A stretch of DNA of 21,546 bases from JAYEMH01 sp034717985 [NCBI: Candidatus Ratteibacteria bacterium] (GTDB taxonomy: Bacteria; CAZDME01; JAYEMH01), in assembly GCA_034717985.1 (NCBI GenBank), contig JAYEMH010000030.1, positions 1-21,546 of the forward strand, read 5' to 3'. Numbering within the stretch: position 1 is the first letter of the stretch; every line of letters starts with the position of its first letter. The notes under the pieces were generated by a model. It did not search any database. It had not been told where the DNA came from and saw only the letters and a program-made list of their open reading frames with translations. The position numbers and the translations under genes were made by a program. This document shows, one piece after another, positions 8,100 to 16,491 of the stretch.

Positions 8100-10382
8100 T
8101 TAGAATTTCACCTCATGTTCAATCCCCACGAAATCATCATCTTCATCCATACGCAGCTTGAATTTTTCTCTTCCCTTTATACTGTATTCCAGCTCCACTT
8201 CGGGACTCGGGTCTTTAGCCAGGTCTTCTTCCGGTTCACCCAGGGTGGGCGCCCGCAGGCTTACCGAAAAACCTCCGGATACCTCCTTGGTCAAACTTAG
8301 TTCCTTCTCCTCTTCTTCCTGATTGATTTTCCATCCTTTCCAAACCATCTGGCTTTCATCCAGAACATACTCAATGTCCTGAAACATTTCCTTGCCGCCT
8401 TTACTTAAATCTATCGGCCCCCGGCAAACAAGTGTCGTGTCATCGAAAATAACGGGTGATTCTTTTAAAGTAAAATATGGATTTGTCCCTTCAACTTGAA
8501 ATTTGGCATATTCAATATTTTTTTTGCCGATTTTAGAATCTTTTAGCTCTACCGTCCCTTTTACGGCTATCTCCGGCCACTTCCCTTTACACTCTATTTC
8601 TCCCGAAGCCGTTCCGAAATTATCTTCCTCAGAAAAAGCGGACGAAAAACCCAGTATCGGAACAATATCCGCCTCTCTTAAAAACAAACTAAGATTAACT
8701 GCCATGGGAGAAAAATTGATTTCTCCTTCTATAAAATACGAATCAAGCCACTTTAAGCTCTCAATAATTAATTTTTTTGAATCTATCTTTATTAAACCGG
8801 TCAAAGGCGTATAGACTTTCTCCTGGATAACTATCGGTTCAACCAATATTTCTCCCGCTAATCCCGCCGCCGTCAATTGGCCGCTTAAATTCACCTCTGC
8901 CCGATGGGGACTGCCTTCTGCCTCCAAGTTAGCCTGAAGCCTTAAATCGTCTCCTTTTTTCCTGCCTTTAAGTTTACATTTAAATTTCCCGGAAGATAAA
9001 ACTGAATCCTGGATAATCAGCCTTTCTTTATTACCGCTTAAGTTGATCTGGCCATTTAAAGATCCTGAGCCTAAACTGAAACCATTCAAAAGTAGCGCCA
9101 ACTCTAGCAAATAAGACTGCGGGCGGATGGAGCCGGCTATCCTCATCTTTCTCTCCGGATCCAGGGAAATATTCTCTATTTTAATTAGATTTTTGCCGCT
9201 TTTTACTTTCCAGTTGACAGTTTTAACTTTTCCAAAACTATCCCAGGCTAACTTACCTTCATAATCAACTTCCGGTGAACCGATGGCACCGGTTACTTTC
9301 CCGTCCAGCCTGAAAATCCCGGGAATATCCGGCCAGCGCTTCAGGTAATAGGAAGATAAATTCTCACTCCGCAGAGGCGGCAGATAAAAATAAAGGGCAT
9401 AGTTTAGATCCTTCTTCAATTCCACCTTCCAGAGTATCTTTCCCACTTTCGAAAGAAAAGCCTCGCCCGCTTCACCATATATCCCCTGGGGTAAAAATCG
9501 CAACTGGCAGCCAATCTTTTCTAAAGCAAATTTCTCTCCCTCACCTCTAAAATCAAGCCTGCCCAAAATCTTGGGGGCCAATAAATCACCGGTAAATTTC
9601 AGTTCGCCGAAACATTCGCCCCAAGGCAGCTGAAGCGCTTTTAAATTTAGCTCGCCGGTTAAATCAGGGCGGGTTAAAATTTCAGTAATCTTGACTTTTC
9701 CTGAAAGTTCGCCTTCTAAAATTTTCAACATTAGCTCGCCTGAAATTTTCAGATTATCAGGCTGGCCGCTTAGACGGCCGAAAAACTTTCCCCGCCCGGT
9801 TAACTTCAAAAATTTAATTTCCGGCCAGAAGTTTAACAAATCGCCGGCTTTGAAATTATGCGTTCCCATATTTAAATCAATCACCGGATTCTCTGCGAAA
9901 TTTCTCACCCAACCCCGACAGACAAGTTCACCTTCTCCCAGAGGCAATCGCAAATAATCAACATAGAAGTCGTGATTGGGCACCAAGAGCTTTCCTTTCA
10001 GGCCGGCTAAGGGTTTCTTGAACGAACGCAGCTTTACACTCCCTCCTTGAAAAGAGATTTTGCGGAAACCATCCGCATAACCTTTGCTGCCTTTCAGTAA
10101 ATTTAAAAAATTCAGATGAATTACCATGCGCTCAGCCGTAAAATGTTCAAGGGGATCTTTCTCTCCCAGGCTTCTAATCTTCAGGTCAGAAAGGCATACC
10201 TCGCTTAAAAAATTAACTTTTACCTCTCCGACGACAATTTTCCGGCCCAGCTTGTCGGAAAAAGCCTCAAGCAAGGCGGGTTTATAATTTTTTACAAAGT
10301 TAGTCAAAATAACAAATGTCGTCAGCCGGAAAATTAAAAAACCGGTAAGAACCAATATAACAAATATCTTGAGCTTTTTCAT
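8100..10382 (-). CDS. AsmA/TamB-like large periplasmic protein with N-terminal membrane anchor
   Basis: The 760-aa protein starts with a signal-anchor helix (~4-30: KIFVILVLTGFLIFRLTTFVIL). A long beta-strand-rich region follows, with repeated short hydrophobic/glycine patterns (e.g. GELNLKALQLPWGECFGEL, GSLNGQINLSGNK, GTASGEIECKGKW, LVCRGPIDLSKGG). It has no enzyme motif. It ends in an acidic stretch (RMDEDDDFVGIEHEVKF). This architecture fits the AsmA/TamB/YhdP group, whose beta-groove proteins bridge the inner and outer membranes for lipid transport or outer-membrane protein assembly. Its place directly upstream of bamA supports an envelope role, as TamB partners an Omp85 protein in other bacteria. 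It is shorter than E. coli TamB (1259 aa), and I cannot align a DUF490 domain by eye, so the subfamily is open. ATG 10382 follows AAAGGG. Confidence 0.7.
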   Translation of the reverse strand: MKKLKIFVILVLTGFLIFRLTTFVILTNFVKNYKPALLEAFSDKLGRKIVVGEVKVNFLSEVCLSDLKIRSLGEKDPLEHFTAERMVIHLNFLNLLKGSKGYADGFRKISFQGGSVKLRSFKKPLAGLKGKLLVPNHDFYVDYLRLPLGEGELVCRGWVRNFAENPVIDLNMGTHNFKAGDLLNFWPEIKFLKLTGRGKFFGRLSGQPDNLKISGELMLKILEGELSGKVKITEILTRPDLTGELNLKALQLPWGECFGELKFTGDLLAPKILGRLDFRGEGEKFALEKIGCQLRFLPQGIYGEAGEAFLSKVGKILWKVELKKDLNYALYFYLPPLRSENLSSYYLKRWPDIPGIFRLDGKVTGAIGSPEVDYEGKLAWDSFGKVKTVNWKVKSGKNLIKIENISLDPERKMRIAGSIRPQSYLLELALLLNGFSLGSGSLNGQINLSGNKERLIIQDSVLSSGKFKCKLKGRKKGDDLRLQANLEAEGSPHRAEVNLSGQLTAAGLAGEILVEPIVIQEKVYTPLTGLIKIDSKKLIIESLKWLDSYFIEGEINFSPMAVNLSLFLREADIVPILGFSSAFSEEDNFGTASGEIECKGKWPEIAVKGTVELKDSKIGKKNIEYAKFQVEGTNPYFTLKESPVIFDDTTLVCRGPIDLSKGGKEMFQDIEYVLDESQMVWKGWKINQEEEEKELSLTKEVSGGFSVSLRAPTLGEPEEDLAKDPSPEVELEYSIKGREKFKLRMDEDDDFVGIEHEVKF

Positions 10383-10420
10383 AGAAGAAACCCTTTTAAA
10401 GGCAGGGGTACTGTCAAGAA

Positions 10421-10534
10421 TTAACCACAGAGTACAGAGAATTTCTTTAGCGTGGTTAAATTCTTTTCCTATTCTGGTTTATTTCTTTTTTTTCTGCTTT
10501 TTTCAGTGTCTCTGTTCTTCAGTGTTTCTGTGGT
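10421..10534. repeat. Heptamer-type inverted repeat between the tamB-like gene and clpC
   Basis: The gap 10383-10624 (242 bp, no gene seen) has ACCACAG-type units at 10424-10444 and complementary CTGTGGT-type units at 10507-10534. TTAACCAC (10421-10428) also pairs perfectly with GTGGTTAA (10452-10459). The right part, up to ~10580, is strongly pyrimidine-rich on the plus strand. Units are more degenerate than in the other arrays. Confidence 0.5.
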
Positions 10535-10624
10535 TTGTCTTTTGTTTCTTTTTTCTCTCTGTGGAGCCTGCGGTTTATTTCATGTCTTTTTATAACTTAT
10601 TTGACACTACCGAGGCAGGAAGCC

Positions 10625-13042
10625 CTAATTTCTTTTCTCAAATACTAATCTATCCTTCTCTGCTTTCACCAGAATTGTCGTCCCGACGGGAAACTTACCT
10701 TTTAACATCTCCATCGCCAGAGGGTCTTCAATGAACCTCTGAATAGCCCGGCGCAATGGGCGTGCCCCAAAGCTGGGGTCATATCCTTTATCAATCAAAA
10801 ACTCTTTGGCCTTGTTACTGAGCTTTATCTTCACTTCCTTTTCGGTAAGACGCCTCTTTACCTTGTCCACCATTAAATTAACAATCTGGATAAGATCTTC
10901 TTTGGAAAGAGAATTAAAAACAACCACTTCGTCAATTCGGTTGAGAAATTCCGGCTGAAAGGTTTTTCTGAGTTCGTCCATCAGTTTGTCTTTCATTGCC
11001 TGGCGTGATTCTTCCTGGTCGGGAGCGGTAAATCCCATCGAGGTCTTTTTATTAATCAAGCGCGCCCCCACATTTGAGGTCATAATTAAAACTACATTGC
11101 GAAAATCTACGACCCGGCCAAGACTATCCGTAAGCCGTCCCTCCTCAATTACCTGGAGGAGAATATTAAATACATCAGGGTGGGCTTTCTCTATTTCATC
11201 CAAGAGAACAACCGAATAGGGGCTCCTTCTTACCTTCTCGGTTAACTGTCCGCCTTCTTCATAACCGACATAACCCGGGGGAGCTCCGACCAGGCGGGAA
11301 ACAGCAAATTTTTCCATATATTCGGACATATCAATTTGAATCATCGCTTCTTCATTACCAAAAAGGAATTCTGCTAAAGCCCTGGCTAACTCGGTTTTCC
11401 CTACTCCGGTTGGACCCAAAAAGATAAAAGAACCGATGGGTCGTTTGGGATCTTTTATGCCGGCACGGGAACGCCGCACCGCCCGGGTAACCACTGACAA
11501 GGCTTGACTTTGCCCGATAACCCGCCGGCGAAGTTCCTCTTCCATGCGCAGGAGGCGGTCGGTTTCTCCCTCTTCCAATCGGGTAACCGGAACTCCGGTC
11601 CATTTAGAAACAATCAAGGCAATATCTTCGGCGCTGACAAAAACCTTATCTTCCCCCTGTTTATTCTTTGCCCAGTGTTTCTTAACGGCCGCCAGTTCTA
11701 CTTGGAGCTGATGATGGGTGTCGCGAAAACCGGCCGCTTTTTCAAACTCCTGTATTTTGACAGCCGCTTCTTTCTTTTGGCCTGCCCGCTCAATTTTATT
11801 TTCCAACTCCTGTAATTCAGGAGGAGGTGAAGATGTCTTTAAATGAACCCGGGAGCCGGCTTCATCAATCAGGTCAATAGCCTTATCAGGCAAAAACCTT
11901 CCTGAGATATATCGGTCGGAGAGCTTGGCGGCTGCCTCTAAAGCTTCATCAGTAATCTTTACCCGGTGGTGGGCCTCATAACGGTCCCTTAATCCTTTAA
12001 GGATTTCAATCGTTTCAGTCACCGTCGGGGGTTCAATAAAAATAGGCTGAAATCTTCTTTCCAAAGCGGCATCTTTTTCAATATGCTTGCGGTATTCATC
12101 TAACGTAGTTGCCCCGATACACTGAATCTCTCCCCGGGAAAGAGCCGGCTTTAAAATGCTTGAGGCGTCAATCGCCCCTTCGGCCGCCCCGGCACCAACC
12201 AGGTTGTGCATCTCATCAATAAAAAGGATAATATCTTTGGAACGGCAGATTTCATTCATCACCGCCTTAATTCTTTCTTCAAATTGACCGCGATACTTCG
12301 TTCCGGCAACCAGCATGGCCAAGTCTAAAGTTACTACTCTTTGATTTTTTAATAAATGCGGAACTTCATTAGCGACAATTTTCTGAGCTAACCCTTCAAC
12401 AACGGCTGTTTTCCCAACGCCTGCTTCTCCAATTAAAACCGGATTGTTCTTTGTCCGGCGGCTTAAAACCTGAATGATTCTTTCTATTTCATCTTTGCGG
12501 CCAATAACCGGGTCTAATTTTCCCTGGCGGGCAAGTTCGGTTAAATCCCGGCTGAAAGCATCCAGAGTCGGAGACTTGGATTTTTTGCCCCTGGGAGGTT
12601 CAGCCGCGCCTCCTAAAAGATTGCTAATCTCGGTTCTTATTTTCTCGAAAGTGAGCCCCATCTTCTCTAAAACCCTGGCCGCAATCCCTTCTCCCTCTCT
12701 AATCAAACCGAGCAGGATATGTTCAGTGCCAATATAGGTATGGGACATCGCCTGGGCATTTTCAATCGCTAATTCCAGTACCTTTTTAGCCCTGGGGGTA
12801 AAAGGTATCTCGCCCAGGGTTAAAGTAGCCGATCCGCTTTGAACCATTTTTTCGATTTCTAACCGCAGACTATCTAACTCCAGCCCTAAATTCTGCAGAA
12901 CGATAGCCGCTACTCCCTCCCCTTCACGAACTAAACCTAAAAGGAGATGTTCGGTGCCAATATAGGCATGCCCTAATCTTCCGGCTTCCTCCCGGGCCAG
13001 CTTAACTACTCTCTTTGCCCTTTCTGTAAAATGTTCAAACAT
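10625..13042 (-). CDS. clpC: ATP-dependent Clp protease ATPase subunit ClpC
   Basis: The 805-aa Hsp100 unfoldase has two Clp-N repeats (~1-70, ~75-145), AAA+ D1 with Walker A GEAGVGKT (~205-212) and Walker B ILFIDE (~272-277), and a ClpC-type middle domain with the UVR-like [10 protein letters not shown] (~432-441). D2 follows with GPTGVGKT (~543-550) and VVLLDE (~611-616). A hydrophobic-Gly-Phe tripeptide (MGF, ~669-671) in the expected loop fits ClpP docking. Both N-domain GTEH motifs (Glu ~31 and Glu ~107) match the residues that bind phosphoarginine in B. subtilis ClpC. With mcsA and mcsB just upstream, this suggests degradation of arginine-phosphorylated proteins. ATG 13042 has a strong AAGGAGGA site. 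ClpP and a CtsR repressor are not in the window. Confidence 0.97.
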   Translation of the reverse strand: MFEHFTERAKRVVKLAREEAGRLGHAYIGTEHLLLGLVREGEGVAAIVLQNLGLELDSLRLEIEKMVQSGSATLTLGEIPFTPRAKKVLELAIENAQAMSHTYIGTEHILLGLIREGEGIAARVLEKMGLTFEKIRTEISNLLGGAAEPPRGKKSKSPTLDAFSRDLTELARQGKLDPVIGRKDEIERIIQVLSRRTKNNPVLIGEAGVGKTAVVEGLAQKIVANEVPHLLKNQRVVTLDLAMLVAGTKYRGQFEERIKAVMNEICRSKDIILFIDEMHNLVGAGAAEGAIDASSILKPALSRGEIQCIGATTLDEYRKHIEKDAALERRFQPIFIEPPTVTETIEILKGLRDRYEAHHRVKITDEALEAAAKLSDRYISGRFLPDKAIDLIDEAGSRVHLKTSSPPPELQELENKIERAGQKKEAAVKIQEFEKAAGFRDTHHQLQVELAAVKKHWAKNKQGEDKVFVSAEDIALIVSKWTGVPVTRLEEGETDRLLRMEEELRRRVIGQSQALSVVTRAVRRSRAGIKDPKRPIGSFIFLGPTGVGKTELARALAEFLFGNEEAMIQIDMSEYMEKFAVSRLVGAPPGYVGYEEGGQLTEKVRRSPYSVVLLDEIEKAHPDVFNILLQVIEEGRLTDSLGRVVDFRNVVLIMTSNVGARLINKKTSMGFTAPDQEESRQAMKDKLMDELRKTFQPEFLNRIDEVVVFNSLSKEDLIQIVNLMVDKVKRRLTEKEVKIKLSNKAKEFLIDKGYDPSFGARPLRRAIQRFIEDPLAMEMLKGKFPVGTTILVKAEKDRLVFEKRN

Positions 13043-13064
13043 GATATTTTATTCCTCCTTGATT

Positions 13065-13139
13065 TAGCTTTTAGCTCTTAGCTCATAGCCACAATTATGT
13101 ACTAAGAGCTATCAGCCACGAGCTATGAGCTATCAGATA
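13065..13139. repeat. Heptamer array with inverted arms between mcsB and clpC
   Basis: The left arm (13065-13092) is four units in exact register: TAGCTTT, TAGCTCT, TAGCTCA, TAGCCAC. The right arm (13105-13139) is five in-register units of the complement, including AGAGCTA, CGAGCTA and TGAGCTA. The arms are separated by 12 bp, so the transcript could fold into a long imperfect stem. On the coding strand the first unit (TATCTGA) contains the mcsB stop codon itself. The array fills the space up to the clpC ribosome-binding site. Confidence 0.85.
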
Positions 13140-14191
13140 TGCGCTAATTTCTCCCTAATCAGCAAGGCCCTCTTCTCATCCCTTTCCATTGGATTTAATT
13201 CTTTCTTTCCCATCTTTTGCAGATGAGCCGGCTGAGTAATAATAAACAATTCGTTTATTTTTCGTCTCTCCACTTCTTTTTCGCTTATAATCCCCAGAGC
13301 CAGGCCAAGACGAATAGTTGATAATAATCCGATTGTTTCCTGGCTGGTAATAAGACGGGCATTCTTTAAAATCCCTAAAGCCCGGAAAACCTTGTCATGG
13401 ATTTCTGATCTTGACTTATTTAAAACAACCTTTTTGGCATTTTGCTCGTATTCGATAATCTGTTTAATTACCCGGTCAATATTTTCAATTAACTCCTCCT
13501 CGGTTCTTCCCAGGCAAATCTGGTTGGAAATTTGAAAATAATTACCCGTGGCCTGCGTGCCTTCTCCGTAAAGACCGCGCACCGCCAATCCCAATTTAGC
13601 CACCGCCTGGAGCAAACGATTAATATCGCGGGAAACCGCCAAAGCCGGCAAGTGCATTAAAACCGAGGCCCTTAAGCCCGTTCCGGTATTGGTAGGACAA
13701 GCGGTCAGATAACCCCATTTAGGCGAAAAGGCATAATCCAAGTTTTTTTCCAGCTCCCCATCAATCTTATTAGAAATCCGCCAGGCCTCTTGCAGTTCAA
13801 GTCCGGAAAAAATAATCTGAAGCCGCAGGTGGTCTTCTTCGTTAATCATCACCCCGGCTATTTCTTTCTCTCCGATAATCACCGCTCTTTCCTTATTGTC
13901 CCTGATTTGTTCATGGCTGATCAGGTGCCGCTCGGCTAAAAACTGCCTGTCCAGAAGCGAAAGCTGGTCCAGACGAATAAAAAGTCCTCTTTTTAAACTC
14001 GGGCATTTGACCGCCGCCGCCTGAATTAAAGAAAGAATTCTTTCCCTATTGGTTTTTTTTGCCCAGTGGGGAAAGGGAATTTTAGAAATATTGCGGGCCA
14101 ATCTTATTCGACTGCTAATAACCACTTCTGAATAAGCGCCTTCGCCTTTAAGCCATTCACCGGATTTATTGATTAAATCTTCAAACTTCAT
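13133..14191 (-). CDS. mcsB: Protein arginine kinase McsB
   Basis: The 352-aa protein belongs to the phosphagen-kinase fold and matches McsB, which phosphorylates arginines of proteins and marks them for ClpC-ClpP. Visible signatures: VISSRIRLARNI (~24-35, nucleotide/phosphate arginines), NEEDHLR (~117-123, catalytic acidic residues), CPTNTGTGLRASV (~165-177, active-site loop), GEGTQATGNYFQISNQ (~209-224), and the C-terminal RDEKRA (~337-342). RDEKRA fits the RDxxRA allosteric phosphoarginine-binding motif that separates McsB from arginine/creatine kinases. Its ATG overlaps the mcsA stop as ATGA, typical of coupled partners. It is followed by clpC after a 90-bp heptamer array. Confidence 0.96.
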   Translation of the reverse strand: MKFEDLINKSGEWLKGEGAYSEVVISSRIRLARNISKIPFPHWAKKTNRERILSLIQAAAVKCPSLKRGLFIRLDQLSLLDRQFLAERHLISHEQIRDNKERAVIIGEKEIAGVMINEEDHLRLQIIFSGLELQEAWRISNKIDGELEKNLDYAFSPKWGYLTACPTNTGTGLRASVLMHLPALAVSRDINRLLQAVAKLGLAVRGLYGEGTQATGNYFQISNQICLGRTEEELIENIDRVIKQIIEYEQNAKKVVLNKSRSEIHDKVFRALGILKNARLITSQETIGLLSTIRLGLALGIISEKEVERRKINELFIITQPAHLQKMGKKELNPMERDEKRALLIREKLAHI

Positions 14192-14706
14192 TTTTCTTTT
14201 TGTTCTTTCTTCTCCAGTGCCCTGATTTTATCTCTTAAACTCGCTGCTTTTTCAAACTCTTCCTGTTCTACCACCCGGGCCAATTCAGCTTTAAATTTTT
14301 CTACGGCCGAAGGAGGCTTCTCTTCCCGACGGCTAAGGACCCGCTTGCCTTTCTTAGGAAATTTTCCCCGGTGCTGTATACTGCCGTGAATTTTTCTGAG
14401 CAGCGGGACCAGTCCTTTTTGAAACGCTTGATAACACTCGCCACAGCCCAGGCGGCCAATCTTTCCAAATTGGGCATAAGTCAAGCCGCAATTTTTACAT
14501 TTAACCCCGGCTTCTTCAACCTTGGGAGGAGTAATACCCAAATTAATCAACCCGACTAAAAGGTCGGCAATCGAAAAATGGGGCTGAATGCTTAAACCCT
14601 TTTTCTGGGCACAATCCTCACAGAGGTGAAGTTCGCTGACCTGGTTATTTACTACTTCAGTAAAATGTACCGTAGCTTCATTTTTCCCGCAAATCTGGCA
14701 TAACAT
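14188..14706 (-). CDS. mcsA: McsA, zinc-finger activator of McsB, with UVR domain
   Basis: I start at ATG 14706, giving 172 aa: the sequence opens with MLCQICGK as in other McsA proteins, and GAGGGATGAG precedes it. Four CxxC pairs are present (Cys 3/6, 29/32, 70/73, 88/91), forming two zinc sites. The C-terminus (~137-166, EQEEFEKAASLRDKIRALE) is a UVR domain like those in UvrB/UvrC and ClpC. McsA binds and activates McsB. The gene overlaps mcsB by 4 bp. A longer open frame to 14802 exists, but the extra 32 residues come from the heptamer repeat and do not look like protein. Confidence 0.93.
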   Translation of the reverse strand: MLCQICGKNEATVHFTEVVNNQVSELHLCEDCAQKKGLSIQPHFSIADLLVGLINLGITPPKVEEAGVKCKNCGLTYAQFGKIGRLGCGECYQAFQKGLVPLLRKIHGSIQHRGKFPKKGKRVLSRREEKPPSAVEKFKAELARVVEQEEFEKAASLRDKIRALEKKEQKEK

Positions 14707-14741
14707 CTCATCCCTCGTTTCACTCAGCAACTGAAAACAAA

Positions 14742-14871
14742 CCACAGTCCACAGATTATTCCACAGTCCACAGTCCATAGAAAAAAACAAAAAATCTACC
14801 AACTATTAACTTCATTCTTAAACTATGGACTATCGACTGTCGACTGCTTGTGCCCGTTAGGGTATGGACTA
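14742..14871. repeat. Heptamer array with inverted arms between ilvE and mcsA
   Basis: The left part holds CCACAGT/CCACAGA units (14742-14755) and, after a 5-bp phase break, CCACAGT twice then CCATAG (14761-14780). The right part holds the partly complementary ACTATGG, ACTATCG, ACTGTCG in register (14822-14842). A further unit, TAGTCCA on the coding strand (14871-14865), begins exactly at the ilvE stop codon. Between the arms is an AT-rich centre without a gene. Confidence 0.75.
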
Positions 14872-15753
14872 TTTCTTAACATAAATTTCCCCTCCCTCTC
14901 TCCTGGTAATTTTATGAAATTCCTCAATCATCTTTAAGGTGGTTTTTCCCGGCTGCCCGTCTCCGATCATCCGGTCGTCTATTTTTACCACCGGAATAAT
15001 TTCTGCCGCTGTTCCTGTCAGGAAACATTCCTGGACACGGTATAATTCCTCCCGGCCGATTTCTTCCTCCGCCAGGGGTAACTCAAATTTCCGGGCTATC
15101 TCCATAACAATATCCCGCGTAATTCCTTCCAGCACGCCTAAGTAAAGCGGCGGCGTTAAAAGTTTTCCCTGGATAACAATGAAAATATTGTCCCCTGTGC
15201 ATTCGGTAACCAATCCCTGACGATTAAACATTATCCCTTCCTCAACCTTTTTGTCTATGGCTTCGATTTTTCCCAGTATATTGTTCAAATAGTTCATCGA
15301 TTTTATCTGAGGGTCGAGGGCCCGGGGGCTGTTACGTTCCGTGGAAAGAGTAGCAATTTCCAGCCCTTGTTTGTAGAAGCTTTCCGGGTAAAGAGAAATT
15401 TTATGGGTGATAATAACAATGGTGGGCTTCGGACATTTTCTGGGGTCAAGCCCCAGATCGCCCGTTCCCCGGCTGACTATCAAACGGATATAGGCATCTT
15501 TAAGGTTATTTTTCCTTAAGGTTACCAAAACCGCTTCTTTAAGCTCTTCTTTACTTAAAGGAATTTTAAGGGCGATTCTCCCGGCTGATTTATAGAGACG
15601 CTCAAGATGCGCTTCAAAGCGAAAAACCCGGCCGGCATAGGAACGAATACCTTCAAAAACCCCGTCACCATAAAGAAAACCGTGGTCAAAAACGGAAATG
15701 AGAGCTTTGCTTTGCGGAAAAAACTTTCCGTTTATATAAATTTGCAGTTCCAT
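14869..15753 (-). CDS. ilvE: Branched-chain amino acid aminotransferase (class IV PLP, IlvE)
   Basis: The 294-aa protein has the fold-type IV pattern: VFDHGFLYGDGVFEGIR (~21-37), YIRLIVSRGTGDLGLDP (~88-104), the PLP lysine in KSMNYLNNILGK (Lys ~151), ECTGDNIFIV, and FLTGTAAEIIPV. It closely resembles IlvE proteins of the archaeal/deep-branching type (from memory, Methanocaldococcus IlvE shares the DLGLDPRKCPKPTI block). The expected reaction is transamination of leucine, isoleucine and valine with 2-oxoglutarate. D-amino-acid transaminase and aminodeoxychorismate lyase are related alternatives that fit less well. ATG 15753 follows AAGGGG. It lies between lolD and mcsA with heptamer arrays on both sides and has no obvious functional link to either neighbour. 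Confidence 0.88.
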   Translation of the reverse strand: MELQIYINGKFFPQSKALISVFDHGFLYGDGVFEGIRSYAGRVFRFEAHLERLYKSAGRIALKIPLSKEELKEAVLVTLRKNNLKDAYIRLIVSRGTGDLGLDPRKCPKPTIVIITHKISLYPESFYKQGLEIATLSTERNSPRALDPQIKSMNYLNNILGKIEAIDKKVEEGIMFNRQGLVTECTGDNIFIVIQGKLLTPPLYLGVLEGITRDIVMEIARKFELPLAEEEIGREELYRVQECFLTGTAAEIIPVVKIDDRMIGDGQPGKTTLKMIEEFHKITRREGGEIYVKK

Positions 15754-15766
15754 TTTTTATCCCCTT

Positions 15767-15801
15767 TATCAGTCGTTAGTCGATAGTATTTAGTCGTTAG
15801 T
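15767..15801. repeat. Single-arm heptamer array in front of ilvE
   Basis: Five units in exact 7-bp register (TATCAGT, CGTTAGT, CGATAGT, ATTTAGT, CGTTAGT) fill almost the whole 51-bp space between the lolD stop (15805) and the ilvE ribosome-binding site. On the coding strand each unit starts with AC, and most carry TAA or TGA. No inverted arm is seen. Confidence 0.75.
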
Positions 15802-15804
15802 AAT

Positions 15805-16491
15805 TTAAATTTCTTCAAGCCGCCCGTCCTGTAACTTCAGCACCCGTTTTGCTTGACGGGCAAGATTTTCATCATGGCTGACTAAAATGAGGGTTTTCCC
15901 CTTGGTTTTATTCAGCTTTTCAAATAATAATCTTTCGATTATCTCCCCGCTGCAGCGGTCTAAATTGCCGGTGGGCTCATCGGCAAAAATTACCTCCGGT
16001 TCGTTAATTAAAGCCCGGGCAATAGCTACCCGCTGCTGTTCCCCGCCTGATAGAGAACCAGGTTTATGTTCGGCCCGTTCCGCCAAACCCATCTCCTCCA
16101 GGAGTTTCATTCCCCTTTTTTGTGTTTCAGTAGAATCTTCCTTCCGGGGGCGAATTAAAGCCGGTAGTATTACATTTTCCAAAGCGGTAAATTCAGGCAG
16201 GAGGTGATAAAACTGAAAAATAAATCCCATCTTGCCCCGGCGTAATCCGTCCCGTTGGTTTTCACTGAGCGAACTAATTGAAGTTTTCTCCCAAAAAATC
16301 TCCCCCCGGCTGGGAAAATCCAAAGTGCCTAAAATGTGCAGTAAAGTGCTCTTGCCTGCCCCGGAAACACCAACGATGCCTAAATTATCCCCTCTTTCAA
16401 CCGTTAAATCAATCCCTTTTAAAACCTCTAATACCTCATGGCCGGTTTGATAAATCTTCTCCAAACCCCGCGCCGCTAAAACTTCACTCAT
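15805..16491 (-). CDS. lolD: Lipoprotein-releasing ABC transporter ATP-binding protein LolD
   Basis: With ATG 16491 as start the protein is 228 aa, the usual LolD length. ABC motifs: Walker [10 protein letters not shown] (~42-50), Q-loop [18 protein letters not shown], signature [15 protein letters not shown], Walker [13 protein letters not shown] and switch His in LVSHDENLA. The [16 protein letters not shown] segment is typical of LolD and MacB-like exporters. It energises extraction of mature lipoproteins from the inner membrane. The start overlaps the end of lolC/E by 8 bp, with GAGGCG as ribosome-binding site inside lolC/E. An in-frame TTG at 16506 is a less likely start. Confidence 0.94.
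   Translation of the reverse strand: MSEVLAARGLEKIYQTGHEVLEVLKGIDLTVERGDNLGIVGVSGAGKSTLLHILGTLDFPSRGEIFWEKTSISSLSENQRDGLRRGKMGFIFQFYHLLPEFTALENVILPALIRPRKEDSTETQKRGMKLLEEMGLAERAEHKPGSLSGGEQQRVAIARALINEPEVIFADEPTGNLDRCSGEIIERLLFEKLNKTKGKTLILVSHDENLARQAKRVLKLQDGRLEEI

Noticed and set aside
10389-10417. TTGACA upstream of the tamB-like gene as a promoter
   Set aside because: No acceptable -10 is found 16-18 bp downstream (AGGGTT at that position).
13065-13139. Heptamer arrays as CRISPR
   Set aside because: Units are 7 bp, contiguous and degenerate, with no 24-40 bp repeat-spacer alternation and no cas genes.
14707-14802. N-terminal extension of McsA by 32 residues (start at 14802)
   Set aside because: The extra residues are translated from the heptamer repeat (CCACAGT units), and the McsA family begins at the MLCQIC methionine, which has its own ribosome-binding site.
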